From CALINF01 sp039980455 (GTDB taxonomy: Bacteria > Pseudomonadota > Gammaproteobacteria > Pseudomonadales > Halieaceae): a DNA stretch of 64,000 nt. Numbering within the stretch: position 1 is the first letter of the stretch; each line of letters starts with the position of its first letter. The notes beneath the pieces were generated by a model. That model searched no databases. It worked only from the letters and a program-made list of their open reading frames with translations, and had not been told where the DNA came from. Positions 1 to 6,320 of this stretch are shown here, in pieces. The stretch lies in NCBI GenBank assembly GCA_039980455.1, contig JBDXCG010000004.1, positions 372,001 through 436,000 on the forward strand, in the 5' to 3' direction. Both the position numbers and the translations under genes were made by a program.

Positions 1-1709
1 TCCGTAATCTGTTTATCCTGTTTGAGCCGCTGCTTAAGTGCTGCCACAGTCACTCCCTCATCGCTCAGGCGCAAGCCGCCCCCAGCATCAGTATCCAGCA
101 GCATCATCTTTCCTGCACTGCTGACCCAGGAGCGCCACTGGGGCAACTCACCCGCGCGGCCTCTGGCAGGGTCACTGGTATAGGCGAACTGCGTCCAGTA
201 GCTCAGCATCGCTGAGGACAGCTGCGCAACGCCCGGCGCATTCTTTTCGTTAAAGAGGCCTGGAACCGCGCGACTCACCATAGGGCCAAAAAGAAAATCC
301 AGCTCCATACCGTGGGGAGCGCCCAATAGTGTTGGATAGTCCACAAGCCAGTTGCTGGGCCCCTCGTCCCAGTCAAAGCGATAAGCAAATACCGGCACGT
401 CTGCACCGGATTCTTGTATGACCGCAGCAACTTCGTCCACCGCCATGGCTTTCCAACGGTCACTAAGATAACTCGCCACCAATTCATATCGCTCTTTATC
501 GCGGATGACCGGAATCGCCCCGAAGAGCTGATTCACATAATTATCACTGACTGCCAGAAACAGCTTCATCTCATCGCGATTGCTGCCTGTAATCAATGGC
601 ACACGATTCCACTGCGAGGGTTGTGCAAACACACGTAGCAATGGCTCTGAGGGTAAGACAGTGCCATCTCGATAGTGCTGAGGAATACCATGTCGGGCCT
701 GTGACGCCTGCAGTGGTAACAGTAATTGCTCTGTTGAGAGCTCACGCATGAACGAGGCAAGCTCGTCGCCGGGAAGCGAAGATTGTAGCGACCGGGCCTG
801 ATCTGCGTCCGCAGCGCGATCAGTAGCCAGTAGCCATTTCGCTAACACCTCACGACCACTATTAGCGTGACCTGGCTTGGGGTCATCAACAAAGTTCTCA
901 GCACGCGACCGATTGCTGGTACCCACACTGCCACTCTGGGCTATCGCCTTATGGAACAATCCCTTTGCTTGAGGAGAAGCCAGTAACGCAAATACATTCC
1001 GCCCGCCAGCCGATTCACCGAAAATGGTGACGTTGCCCGGGTCTCCACCGAAGCTCGCAATATTGCTGTGGACCCACTGCAGCGCCATGATCATATCGAG
1101 AATGCCGAAGTTGCCCGACGCGCCCCCGGGATTGCGTGCATCCTCGCGCAACGCAGGATGGCTGAGCCACCCCAGAATGCCTAGACGATAGTTGATAGAC
1201 ACCAGGACTACGTCACGCTCAGCCGCGATATCAGTTCCAGAGTAGCCGCTGCCACTACCGACTGTATTACCACCCCCATGAATCCAGAACATCACTGGCA
1301 ACGGGTTATCGGGCGATGCATCTCGCGGCACATAGATGTCCAGGGTCAGGCAATCTTCATCACCCAATATTGTGTCGTCACTTTCCATCGGCAAACCCGA
1401 TAGCGGGCTGGGAAACTGCGGGCAAACGTTTCCGTGTGCAAGTGCTGGGCGGACTTCAGACCAGGGCACCGGCTGTTCAGGAGCGCGCCAACGCAAATCA
1501 CCAACCGGTGGTGAAGCATAAGGAACACCCAACCAGGCAAGTGTGCTCTTTTCACCCGCCACTCCAATGATCGGCCCTGAGGTGGTGTAGCGCAGGCTTG
1601 CTGGGTCTGAGTCTGGCAGTGTCGGGGTATCGTTTCCGCCCAAAAAAAAGTCCAGCGAAAGGCCCAAGACGACCAGTACAACACCCACCAGAAGCAACAC
1701 TTTGTTCAA
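1..1709 (-). CDS. Type B carboxylesterase, 3' end outside window
   Basis: Serine hydrolase of the carboxylesterase/lipase (alpha/beta hydrolase) family, hydrolysing carboxylic esters; substrate unknown. My translation of the minus strand is open from 1709 to the window edge (569 codons). It starts at a TTG preceded by a strong purine-rich ribosome site (1715-1725), and a hydrophobic N-terminal segment suggests export or membrane anchoring. An HGGG oxyanion-hole motif, the nucleophile elbow GESAGG (Ser about residue 233), a DVVLVSINYRLG strand, an acidic SNRDE segment and the GAPHGMELDFLFG histidine region are all visible. The reading frame stays open, so it looks intact; only the extreme C-terminus is missing. 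Confidence 0.9.
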   Translation of the reverse strand, partial: MNKVLLLVGVVLVVLGLSLDFFLGGNDTPTLPDSDPASLRYTTSGPIIGVAGEKSTLAWLGVPYASPPVGDLRWRAPEQPVPWSEVRPALAHGNVCPQFPSPLSGLPMESDDTILGDEDCLTLDIYVPRDASPDNPLPVMFWIHGGGNTVGSGSGYSGTDIAAERDVVLVSINYRLGILGWLSHPALREDARNPGGASGNFGILDMIMALQWVHSNIASFGGDPGNVTIFGESAGGRNVFALLASPQAKGLFHKAIAQSGSVGTSNRSRAENFVDDPKPGHANSGREVLAKWLLATDRAADADQARSLQSSLPGDELASFMRELSTEQLLLPLQASQARHGIPQHYRDGTVLPSEPLLRVFAQPSQWNRVPLITGSNRDEMKLFLAVSDNYVNQLFGAIPVIRDKERYELVASYLSDRWKAMAVDEVAAVIQESGADVPVFAYRFDWDEGPSNWLVDYPTLLGAPHGMELDFLFGPMVSRAVPGLFNEKNAPGVAQLSSAMLSYWTQFAYTSDPARGRAGELPQWRSWVSSAGKMMLLDTDAGGGLRLSDEGVTVAALKQRLKQDKQIT

Positions 1710-1895
1710 CGTCTATCCCTCCCCTAAAATTGCGCCCTACTTTATCCCACCAAGCACCGGCAGGCGAGCTATCTACCCATAAGTCGCTGGTTACTCGCAA
1801 TTTTTGGATTCGACGCCAGCGCGCACGTTCATCAACACTGACCATGATGCAGCGCTATGGCATACTGGCCAGCCATCATTTTTGGAGTCGGCGCG

Positions 1896-2903
1896 TTGGT
1901 TTTCTCCTCAGACGTTACGCAACTGATTGGTAATACCCCTCTATTGCACTTGCGGCAGGCCTCAGAAGCCACTGGCTGCACAATCCTGGGCAAAGCCGAG
2001 TTCCTTAATCCGGGCGGATCAGTCAAAGACCGCACTGCGCTGGGCATCATTCGTGCCGCCGAGCAAGCCGGTGAACTGGAACCAGGCGGCCGCATCGTGG
2101 AGGGAACCGCCGGCAACACGGGAATTGGGCTTACACTAATCGCCAATGCGCTGGGTTATAGCAGCTCCGTGGTGATGCCGCTGAGCCAGTCCAAAGAGAA
2201 GATCGATTCTTTGGAGCTACTGGGCGCCGATTTGCATCTTGTCCCCGCAACCTCCTACAACGACAGCAACCACTATATTCACACTGCTGAGAGACTTGCG
2301 ACCAAACTCGCGCAGAGCGAGCAGCACAGTGTTGTGTGGGCACGCCAGTTCGACAACCTGGCGAACATGGAAATTCATCGCGACACGACAGGCGCCGAGA
2401 TCTGGGCACAGACAGACGGTAATGTGGATGGCTTCATCTGCGCTGTGGGCACCGGTGGAACCCTTGCCGGCGTATCGCGCGCGCTCAAGGCGCGCAACAA
2501 GAACATTCGTATCGGTCTTGCTGACCCAGAAGGCGCTTCGCTGGACAGCTTCTTCCGCACGGGAGAGCTAGCACCTAGCGAGGGTAACTCCATCATGGAA
2601 GGTATCGGTATCAATCATGTTACGGCCAATATCGCTGAAGCAGAGATCGATACTTCCTACGCCATTCCCGATAAAGAAGCACTTCCCTTCGTCTTTGATC
2701 TGCTCCAGCACGAAGGTTTGTGCCTTGGCGGATCGGCAGGCGTTAATATCGCTGGTGCTGTGCGACTCGCCAAGGAAATGGGCCCCGGACATACTATCGT
2801 CACTATTCTCTGTGACTACGGTCAGCGCTATCAGAGCAAACTCTTCAACCCGGTTTACCTACACAACAAGGGACTACCTGTGCCAGCATGGTTGGATATT
2901 TAG
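1896..2903 (+). CDS. PLP-dependent cysteine synthase family protein
   Basis: Fold-type II PLP enzyme of the cysteine synthase/cystathionine beta-synthase family, probably making cysteine from O-acetylserine and sulfide. The N-terminal IGNTPL motif, the PLP lysine in GGSVKDRTA, the substrate loop GTAGNTGIGL and the phosphate loop GTGGT are all present. The loop reads TAGNTG rather than the usual TSGNTG of CysK. I place the start at TTG 1896 because a GGAG sits 8 nt upstream and the protein then begins nine residues before IGNTP, as in the family; an in-frame ATG at 1857 has no ribosome site. An FMN reductase gene follows 22 bp downstream and may be co-transcribed. Other sulfur or amino-acid substrates are possible. 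Confidence 0.88.
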   Translation: MVFSSDVTQLIGNTPLLHLRQASEATGCTILGKAEFLNPGGSVKDRTALGIIRAAEQAGELEPGGRIVEGTAGNTGIGLTLIANALGYSSSVVMPLSQSKEKIDSLELLGADLHLVPATSYNDSNHYIHTAERLATKLAQSEQHSVVWARQFDNLANMEIHRDTTGAEIWAQTDGNVDGFICAVGTGGTLAGVSRALKARNKNIRIGLADPEGASLDSFFRTGELAPSEGNSIMEGIGINHVTANIAEAEIDTSYAIPDKEALPFVFDLLQHEGLCLGGSAGVNIAGAVRLAKEMGPGHTIVTILCDYGQRYQSKLFNPVYLHNKGLPVPAWLDI

Positions 2904-2925
2904 TTAACGACATCAGGAAACTGCT

Positions 2926-3543
2926 ATGAAAATTGGCATTATTTGCGGCAGCCATCGCGAGGATTCACAGAGCGGCCGCATCGCCAGGCATATTGAATCG
3001 GTTTTGCAATCACAACAGCTGTGCGACGAGACCTGGCTGTATGACCTTGCCGGCAATCCCCTGCCCTTCTGGGATGAGGGAATCTGGACAGGTGACCCCA
3101 AATGGCAGGAAATTTTGGCCCCGCTGAGTGAGTCGGTAAGTAGCTGTGACGCGTTCGTAGTAATTTCACCAGAGTGGCATGGGATGGTGCCCTCGGGACT
3201 GAAAAACTTTTTCCTTCTGTGGGCTGGCGGAGGTGAGTTAGCGCACAAGCCCGCACTGATAGTGACAGTCTCGACCTCAGAGGGAGGGGCCTACCCCGTG
3301 AACGAACTGCGTACCAGCAGCTATAAAAATAGTCGCTTGTGCTACCTGCCAGAGCATTTAATCATTCGCCACGCGGCCAAGGTATTCAATGCTAACGATG
3401 CTGACAACGACACAAGATCCCACACCTATCTCAGTGGTCGCCTTGTGTATTGTTTGGAATTGCTTAGAGAATACGCGATCGCATTCGAAGGGATACGTAA
3501 CAGCGGCAAGGCAAGCCTTGCCACTTACACCAATGGTATGTAA
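2926..3543 (+). CDS. NADPH-dependent FMN reductase family protein
   Basis: Flavodoxin-like flavoprotein of the NADPH-dependent FMN reductase family (205 aa), cytosolic. The N-terminus MKIGIICGSHREDSQSGRIA fits the phosphate-binding loop of the fold, and VVISPEWHGMVPSGLKNFFLLW matches the family motif (usually PEYN.S.P..LKN.ID) with the tyrosine-asparagine pair replaced by tryptophan-histidine. It follows the cysteine synthase-family gene by 22 bp, so one transcript is likely. A link to sulfur metabolism, for instance supplying reduced flavin, is inference only. It is followed closely by dsbA on the opposite strand. Confidence 0.82.
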   Translation: MKIGIICGSHREDSQSGRIARHIESVLQSQQLCDETWLYDLAGNPLPFWDEGIWTGDPKWQEILAPLSESVSSCDAFVVISPEWHGMVPSGLKNFFLLWAGGGELAHKPALIVTVSTSEGGAYPVNELRTSSYKNSRLCYLPEHLIIRHAAKVFNANDADNDTRSHTYLSGRLVYCLELLREYAIAFEGIRNSGKASLATYTNGM

Positions 3544-3580
3544 GTAACGCGCGCGGCGTTAACCAGTTAAGGCAGCCGAC

Positions 3581-4219
3581 CTAGGAGCCGGCAGCGGCGC
3601 GTTCCTTGGCAACCAGAAAGTCTGCGATCTTGAGCATATTTGCTTGATTGCCTGCTTTGCGGGTGCTGATGCGATACTTGCCGTTGACCATCATCTCGGG
3701 CGTTCCTGTAATCTTGGCAGACTTCGCTCGCGCATTGGCTTGACGCACCTGACTACTCACACCAAAAGACTTAAACGCTTTGGAAAATTCCGCCTCATCG
3801 ACACCGTGCGCGGCGAACAACTTGGCAATCTCTTCTTCACTACCAAGGCGTTTACGATCGACATTCATTGCCTGGAAGACCACCAGGTTCATAGTATCCA
3901 ATACACCCAACACCTCAGCGGTATAGTAAGCGCGCGCGTGTAGTTCCATTTGCTGGTTCCAGATTGCTGGAGAGCCGCGGAATTCCACGTCTTCAGCCAA
4001 TGTCTTCTTCCATTGGCCAACCAGAGGCTCAAAGGTGTAGCAGTGTCCACAGCCGTACCAGAAAAATTCAGCAACTTCGATTTTGTCGGGGTTCGCAGTA
4101 CGGATAGCTGGCGTGATCACATCATAGTGCGTCCCTTCCTGCCAGTTCTGGTCATCCTGAGCAACAGCAGTGGCTGACGCACACAGCAAAACAACGGGCA
4201 ACAACAAACGCTTTAGCAT
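3581..4219 (-). CDS. dsbA: Thiol:disulfide interchange protein DsbA
   Basis: Periplasmic dithiol oxidase that introduces disulfide bonds into exported proteins. From the ATG at 4219 the product is 212 aa with a signal peptide (about residues 1-20, ending AVAQ), a thioredoxin-fold active site FFWYGCGHC (Cys57 and Cys60) and a cis-proline loop GTPEMMV. A longer open frame to 4306 exists, but 4219 has a GGAGA ribosome site 6 nt upstream and gives a proper signal peptide. It lies downstream of the cytochrome c5-c4 genes but is separated from them by an intrinsic terminator, so it probably has its own promoter. The CGHC motif is a DsbA variant of the commoner CPHC. Confidence 0.93.
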   Translation of the reverse strand: MLKRLLLPVVLLCASATAVAQDDQNWQEGTHYDVITPAIRTANPDKIEVAEFFWYGCGHCYTFEPLVGQWKKTLAEDVEFRGSPAIWNQQMELHARAYYTAEVLGVLDTMNLVVFQAMNVDRKRLGSEEEIAKLFAAHGVDEAEFSKAFKSFGVSSQVRQANARAKSAKITGTPEMMVNGKYRISTRKAGNQANMLKIADFLVAKERAAAGS

Positions 4220-4282
4220 ATTTTTCTCCAACGAGTTCTCGTAGTGGTATGACAGCAAAAAAGCTGACGTGTTCATCTCACG

Positions 4283-4310
4283 AAAAAAAAGGTGGCCGTT
4301 AGCCACCTTT
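4283..4310 (-). terminator. Rho-independent terminator after cytochrome c4 gene
   Basis: On the minus strand a perfect 6-bp GC-rich stem (GGTGGC, 4302-4307, with GCCACC, 4291-4296) around a 5-nt loop is followed by eight T residues (4290-4283). It lies 20 bp past the cytochrome c4 stop codon and about 65 bp before dsbA. It should end the cytochrome transcript and separate it from dsbA. Confidence 0.85.
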
Positions 4311-4326
4311 ACCGACAGGTTCTAAA

Positions 4327-4962
4327 TTACTTAAGGCCAGCCGCGTAGCTTGAAACGGCTTCTATCTCCATGTCACTCAAACCGAATGCTGTAAGGCGCA
4401 TAATCATGGCGTCGCCATCATTGGTTCGCCCGGCAGGATCTTCATAGCCTTGGCGGTACATCTTCAGCTGAGTCGCTATGTACTCTGCGTGCTGACCCGA
4501 GAGTGAGGGAAATCCGGCGGGGGCATTACCCTTACCATTAGGCGAATGACACGCAATACATGCTGCAACGCTGCGCTCTGCTACACCGGAGCGATAAACT
4601 TTCTCGCCCAGCGCCACCAACTCAGGGTCTGCCTGTGCGCCTGACACTGGTTGACTAGCGTAGAAAGCGGCTATGTCTGCCAAGTCCTGGTCTGACATGT
4701 TGTCGACCTGCCCCGCCATTGTAGGCACCGGGCGCGCACCATCGCGGATATCCTTCATCTGCTTAACCAGATACTTTTCACCCTGGCCCGCAAGCTTGGG
4801 AAAAGTAGGCACCGCACTATTACCGTCTGCGTTATGACAAGCGCTACAGGGCACAGACTTGTCTTTGCCAGCAGCGGCGTCTCCTGTCAGTACAGGGTCG
4901 GCAGCCATAACAGCGTGAGTCCAGCCTACCAGCAGGCCGCATAACAAAAGAGTCTTCTTCAT
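4327..4962 (-). CDS. Diheme cytochrome c4
   Basis: Periplasmic electron carrier with two class I cytochrome c domains, expected to feed electrons to terminal oxidases. The 211-aa precursor has a signal peptide ending near AVMAAD, and two heme-binding motifs: CSACH (Cys39-His43) and CIACH (Cys135-His139), each followed later by a candidate axial methionine (PTMAG in the first half, DAMIM in the second). I chose ATG 4962, which has a GGA 6 nt upstream, over an in-frame TTG at 4968. The cytochrome c5 gene ends 36 bp upstream, so the two form a small electron-transfer operon, as near engB and polA in Pseudomonas. Confidence 0.93.
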   Translation of the reverse strand: MKKTLLLCGLLVGWTHAVMAADPVLTGDAAAGKDKSVPCSACHNADGNSAVPTFPKLAGQGEKYLVKQMKDIRDGARPVPTMAGQVDNMSDQDLADIAAFYASQPVSGAQADPELVALGEKVYRSGVAERSVAACIACHSPNGKGNAPAGFPSLSGQHAEYIATQLKMYRQGYEDPAGRTNDGDAMIMRLTAFGLSDMEIEAVSSYAAGLK

Positions 4963-4998
4963 GTTCAATCCAAAAATAATTCTATGTCGCGTAAGCGC

Positions 4999-5292
4999 TT
5001 ATTGCGCAGGCTTGGCCATATACTCAATCATCGCCTTGTATTCTTCGTCGGTGCAGTCAAAGCACATGCCTTTTGGTGGCATGGCATTGAGGCCGCTCTT
5101 AACCGCGGCCACCAGAACATCCATCCCTTTATCCAGACGAGGCTGCCAGGCCGCTGCGTCACCCGTCTTGGGAGCATTGGCTGCTCCAGATGCATGGCAG
5201 ATGGCACAGCTCTTGTTGTATTTTTCCATGTTGGGCTCAGCCATCGCGCTAGCTGCAAACACCGCCAGGGCTAATATCAATGACTTTTTCAT
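4999..5292 (-). CDS. Cytochrome c5-type monoheme protein
   Basis: Small periplasmic cytochrome c (97 aa with signal peptide, cleavage probably after SAMA). The heme motif CAICH is at residues 29-33, the axial methionine is probably in NAMPPKG, and the GMCFDC pair late in the protein is the extra disulfide typical of cytochrome c5. The ATG at 5292 has an AGAGGT ribosome site about 6 nt upstream; a GTG at 5295 directly before it is a less likely start. It is the first gene of a two-gene unit with cytochrome c4 and diverges from engB, so the promoter lies between about 5300 and 5400. Confidence 0.92.
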   Translation of the reverse strand: MKKSLILALAVFAASAMAEPNMEKYNKSCAICHASGAANAPKTGDAAAWQPRLDKGMDVLVAAVKSGLNAMPPKGMCFDCTDEEYKAMIEYMAKPAQ

Positions 5293-5410
5293 CACATACC
5301 TCTGTCAACTTGGGGGAATTGCCAAACAGTAATCGCAAGCGATTGATATAAGGCGAAAAAAAGCTGTGGCATTATATACGAGATACCCCTGCCAAAAAAG
5401 GCGATCCACA

Positions 5411-6115
5411 ATGAATATGCCAGGCTCCGAAGACAGCCTACCAACCCCTGTTGCTCCCAATTATCGTCAGGCAGAGTTCCTCACGAGCGCGAGCAAGCTA
5501 TCTCAATGCCCGCCTGATACGGGCTGGGAAGTTGCATTCGCGGGTCGCTCCAATGCTGGAAAATCTAGTGCAATCAACAGCTTAACGAATAATAAGAAGC
5601 TCGCCAGAACCTCTAAAACACCCGGCCGAACCCAACTGCTCAACTTTTTTACTATGACAGAATCACAGCGGCTGGTAGACCTGCCCGGATACGGCTTCGC
5701 GAAGGTACCCCAAGCAGTCAAACGGGAGTGGACCCGTCAGCTCGAAAACTATCTGCAGCGCCGAGAAAGCCTGAGAGGCTTGATCTTGCTGGTTGACGTG
5801 CGTCGCCCCATGCAGCCATTCGACCAGCAGATGCTGGACTGGGCGCTGGCTGCGTCAATGCCAGTACATATTTTGCTTACCAAAGCAGACAAGTTAAAGA
5901 AAGGCCCGGCTAAAAGCACACTGCTGCAAGTTCGCTCGTCACTGAAACCGCACGCTGAGCTCGTAAGCGTACAGCTTTTCTCTGCCCTGAAACACACGGG
6001 GCACGAGGAACTGATTAGTGTACTAAATCGTTGGCTTACAGACAGCAGCGTCCTGGATGAGGCCATCGAAGACGGTGACAGCAGCGCGGAAGCAGCGAGC
6101 TCCGATACACTTTAA
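5411..6115 (+). CDS. engB: Ribosome biogenesis GTPase EngB (YihA/YsxC)
   Basis: Essential TrmE-Era-EngA-EngB family GTPase needed for 50S ribosome assembly. The 234-aa product shows the P-loop GRSNAGKSS (residues 45-53), switch II DLPGYG and the guanine-specificity motif TKAD. An N-terminal tail and an acidic C-terminal extension (DEAIEDGDSSAEAASS) flank the G domain. The open frame extends upstream to 5366, but ATG 5411 fits the family N-terminus better. It converges on polA, and the gap between them carries a probable small RNA, the same arrangement as polA-spf-yihA in E. coli. Confidence 0.94.
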   Translation: MNMPGSEDSLPTPVAPNYRQAEFLTSASKLSQCPPDTGWEVAFAGRSNAGKSSAINSLTNNKKLARTSKTPGRTQLLNFFTMTESQRLVDLPGYGFAKVPQAVKREWTRQLENYLQRRESLRGLILLVDVRRPMQPFDQQMLDWALAASMPVHILLTKADKLKKGPAKSTLLQVRSSLKPHAELVSVQLFSALKHTGHEELISVLNRWLTDSSVLDEAIEDGDSSAEAASSDTL

Positions 6116-6141
6116 ACAATTTGAATTTGGGGTGCGCCAAT

Positions 6142-6181
6142 AAAAAAGCCTGGCGATCGACAGGGGAATCGATGGCCAGGC
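6142..6181 (-). terminator. Intrinsic terminator of the small RNA (and polA)
   Basis: The minus strand forms a 13-bp inverted repeat (6181-6169 with 6160-6148) with a single mismatch and an 8-nt loop (6161-6168, C-rich in the RNA), followed directly by six T residues (6147-6142). This is the strongest terminator in the window. It lies 140 bp past the polA stop, so it ends both the proposed small RNA and any polA read-through. Confidence 0.9.
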
Positions 6182-6257
6182 CAGCTAGGGTCTCTGGGGG
6201 AAGAGACTTGCTCGGCAGTCCATGAAGACATGAATGCCAGGTAGCAGCATTTGCTAC
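6142..6257 (-). ncRNA. Putative Spot 42/ErsA-position small RNA
   Basis: About 116 nt predicted from a promoter (6290-6264) and the terminator at 6142-6181. The RNA would start with a 6-bp hairpin (6257-6252 with 6246-6241), continue through a GGCA...TGCC stem enclosing a CATG-TCTT-CATG inner stem (about 6238-6214), then a 6-bp hairpin (6207-6202 with 6195-6190) whose loop is UCCCCC, and end in the terminator whose loop also contains UUCCCC. C-rich loops are typical of sRNAs pairing with Shine-Dalgarno sequences. The position between polA and engB, same strand as polA, is that of spf in E. coli and ersA in Pseudomonas (known biology). I infer an ErsA-like RNA; expression is not shown by sequence. 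Confidence 0.72.
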
Positions 6258-6263
6258 ACTAAC

Positions 6264-6290
6264 TCTGACCCGCAGTACTGACCTTAGTTC
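6264..6290 (-). promoter_or_regulatory. Sigma-E/AlgU-type promoter for the small RNA
   Basis: On the minus strand GAACTA (6290-6285), preceded by GG, is followed after exactly 16 nt by TCAGA (6268-6264). The known AlgU/RpoE consensus is GAACTT-N16/17-TCTGA. Initiation 6-7 nt downstream would fall at about 6257, precisely at the base of the first RNA hairpin. The promoter begins about 30 bp past the polA stop codon. Confidence 0.65.
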
Positions 6291-6320
6291 CCCAAGACGG
6301 TGTTTTTCTTGGCTACCAAA

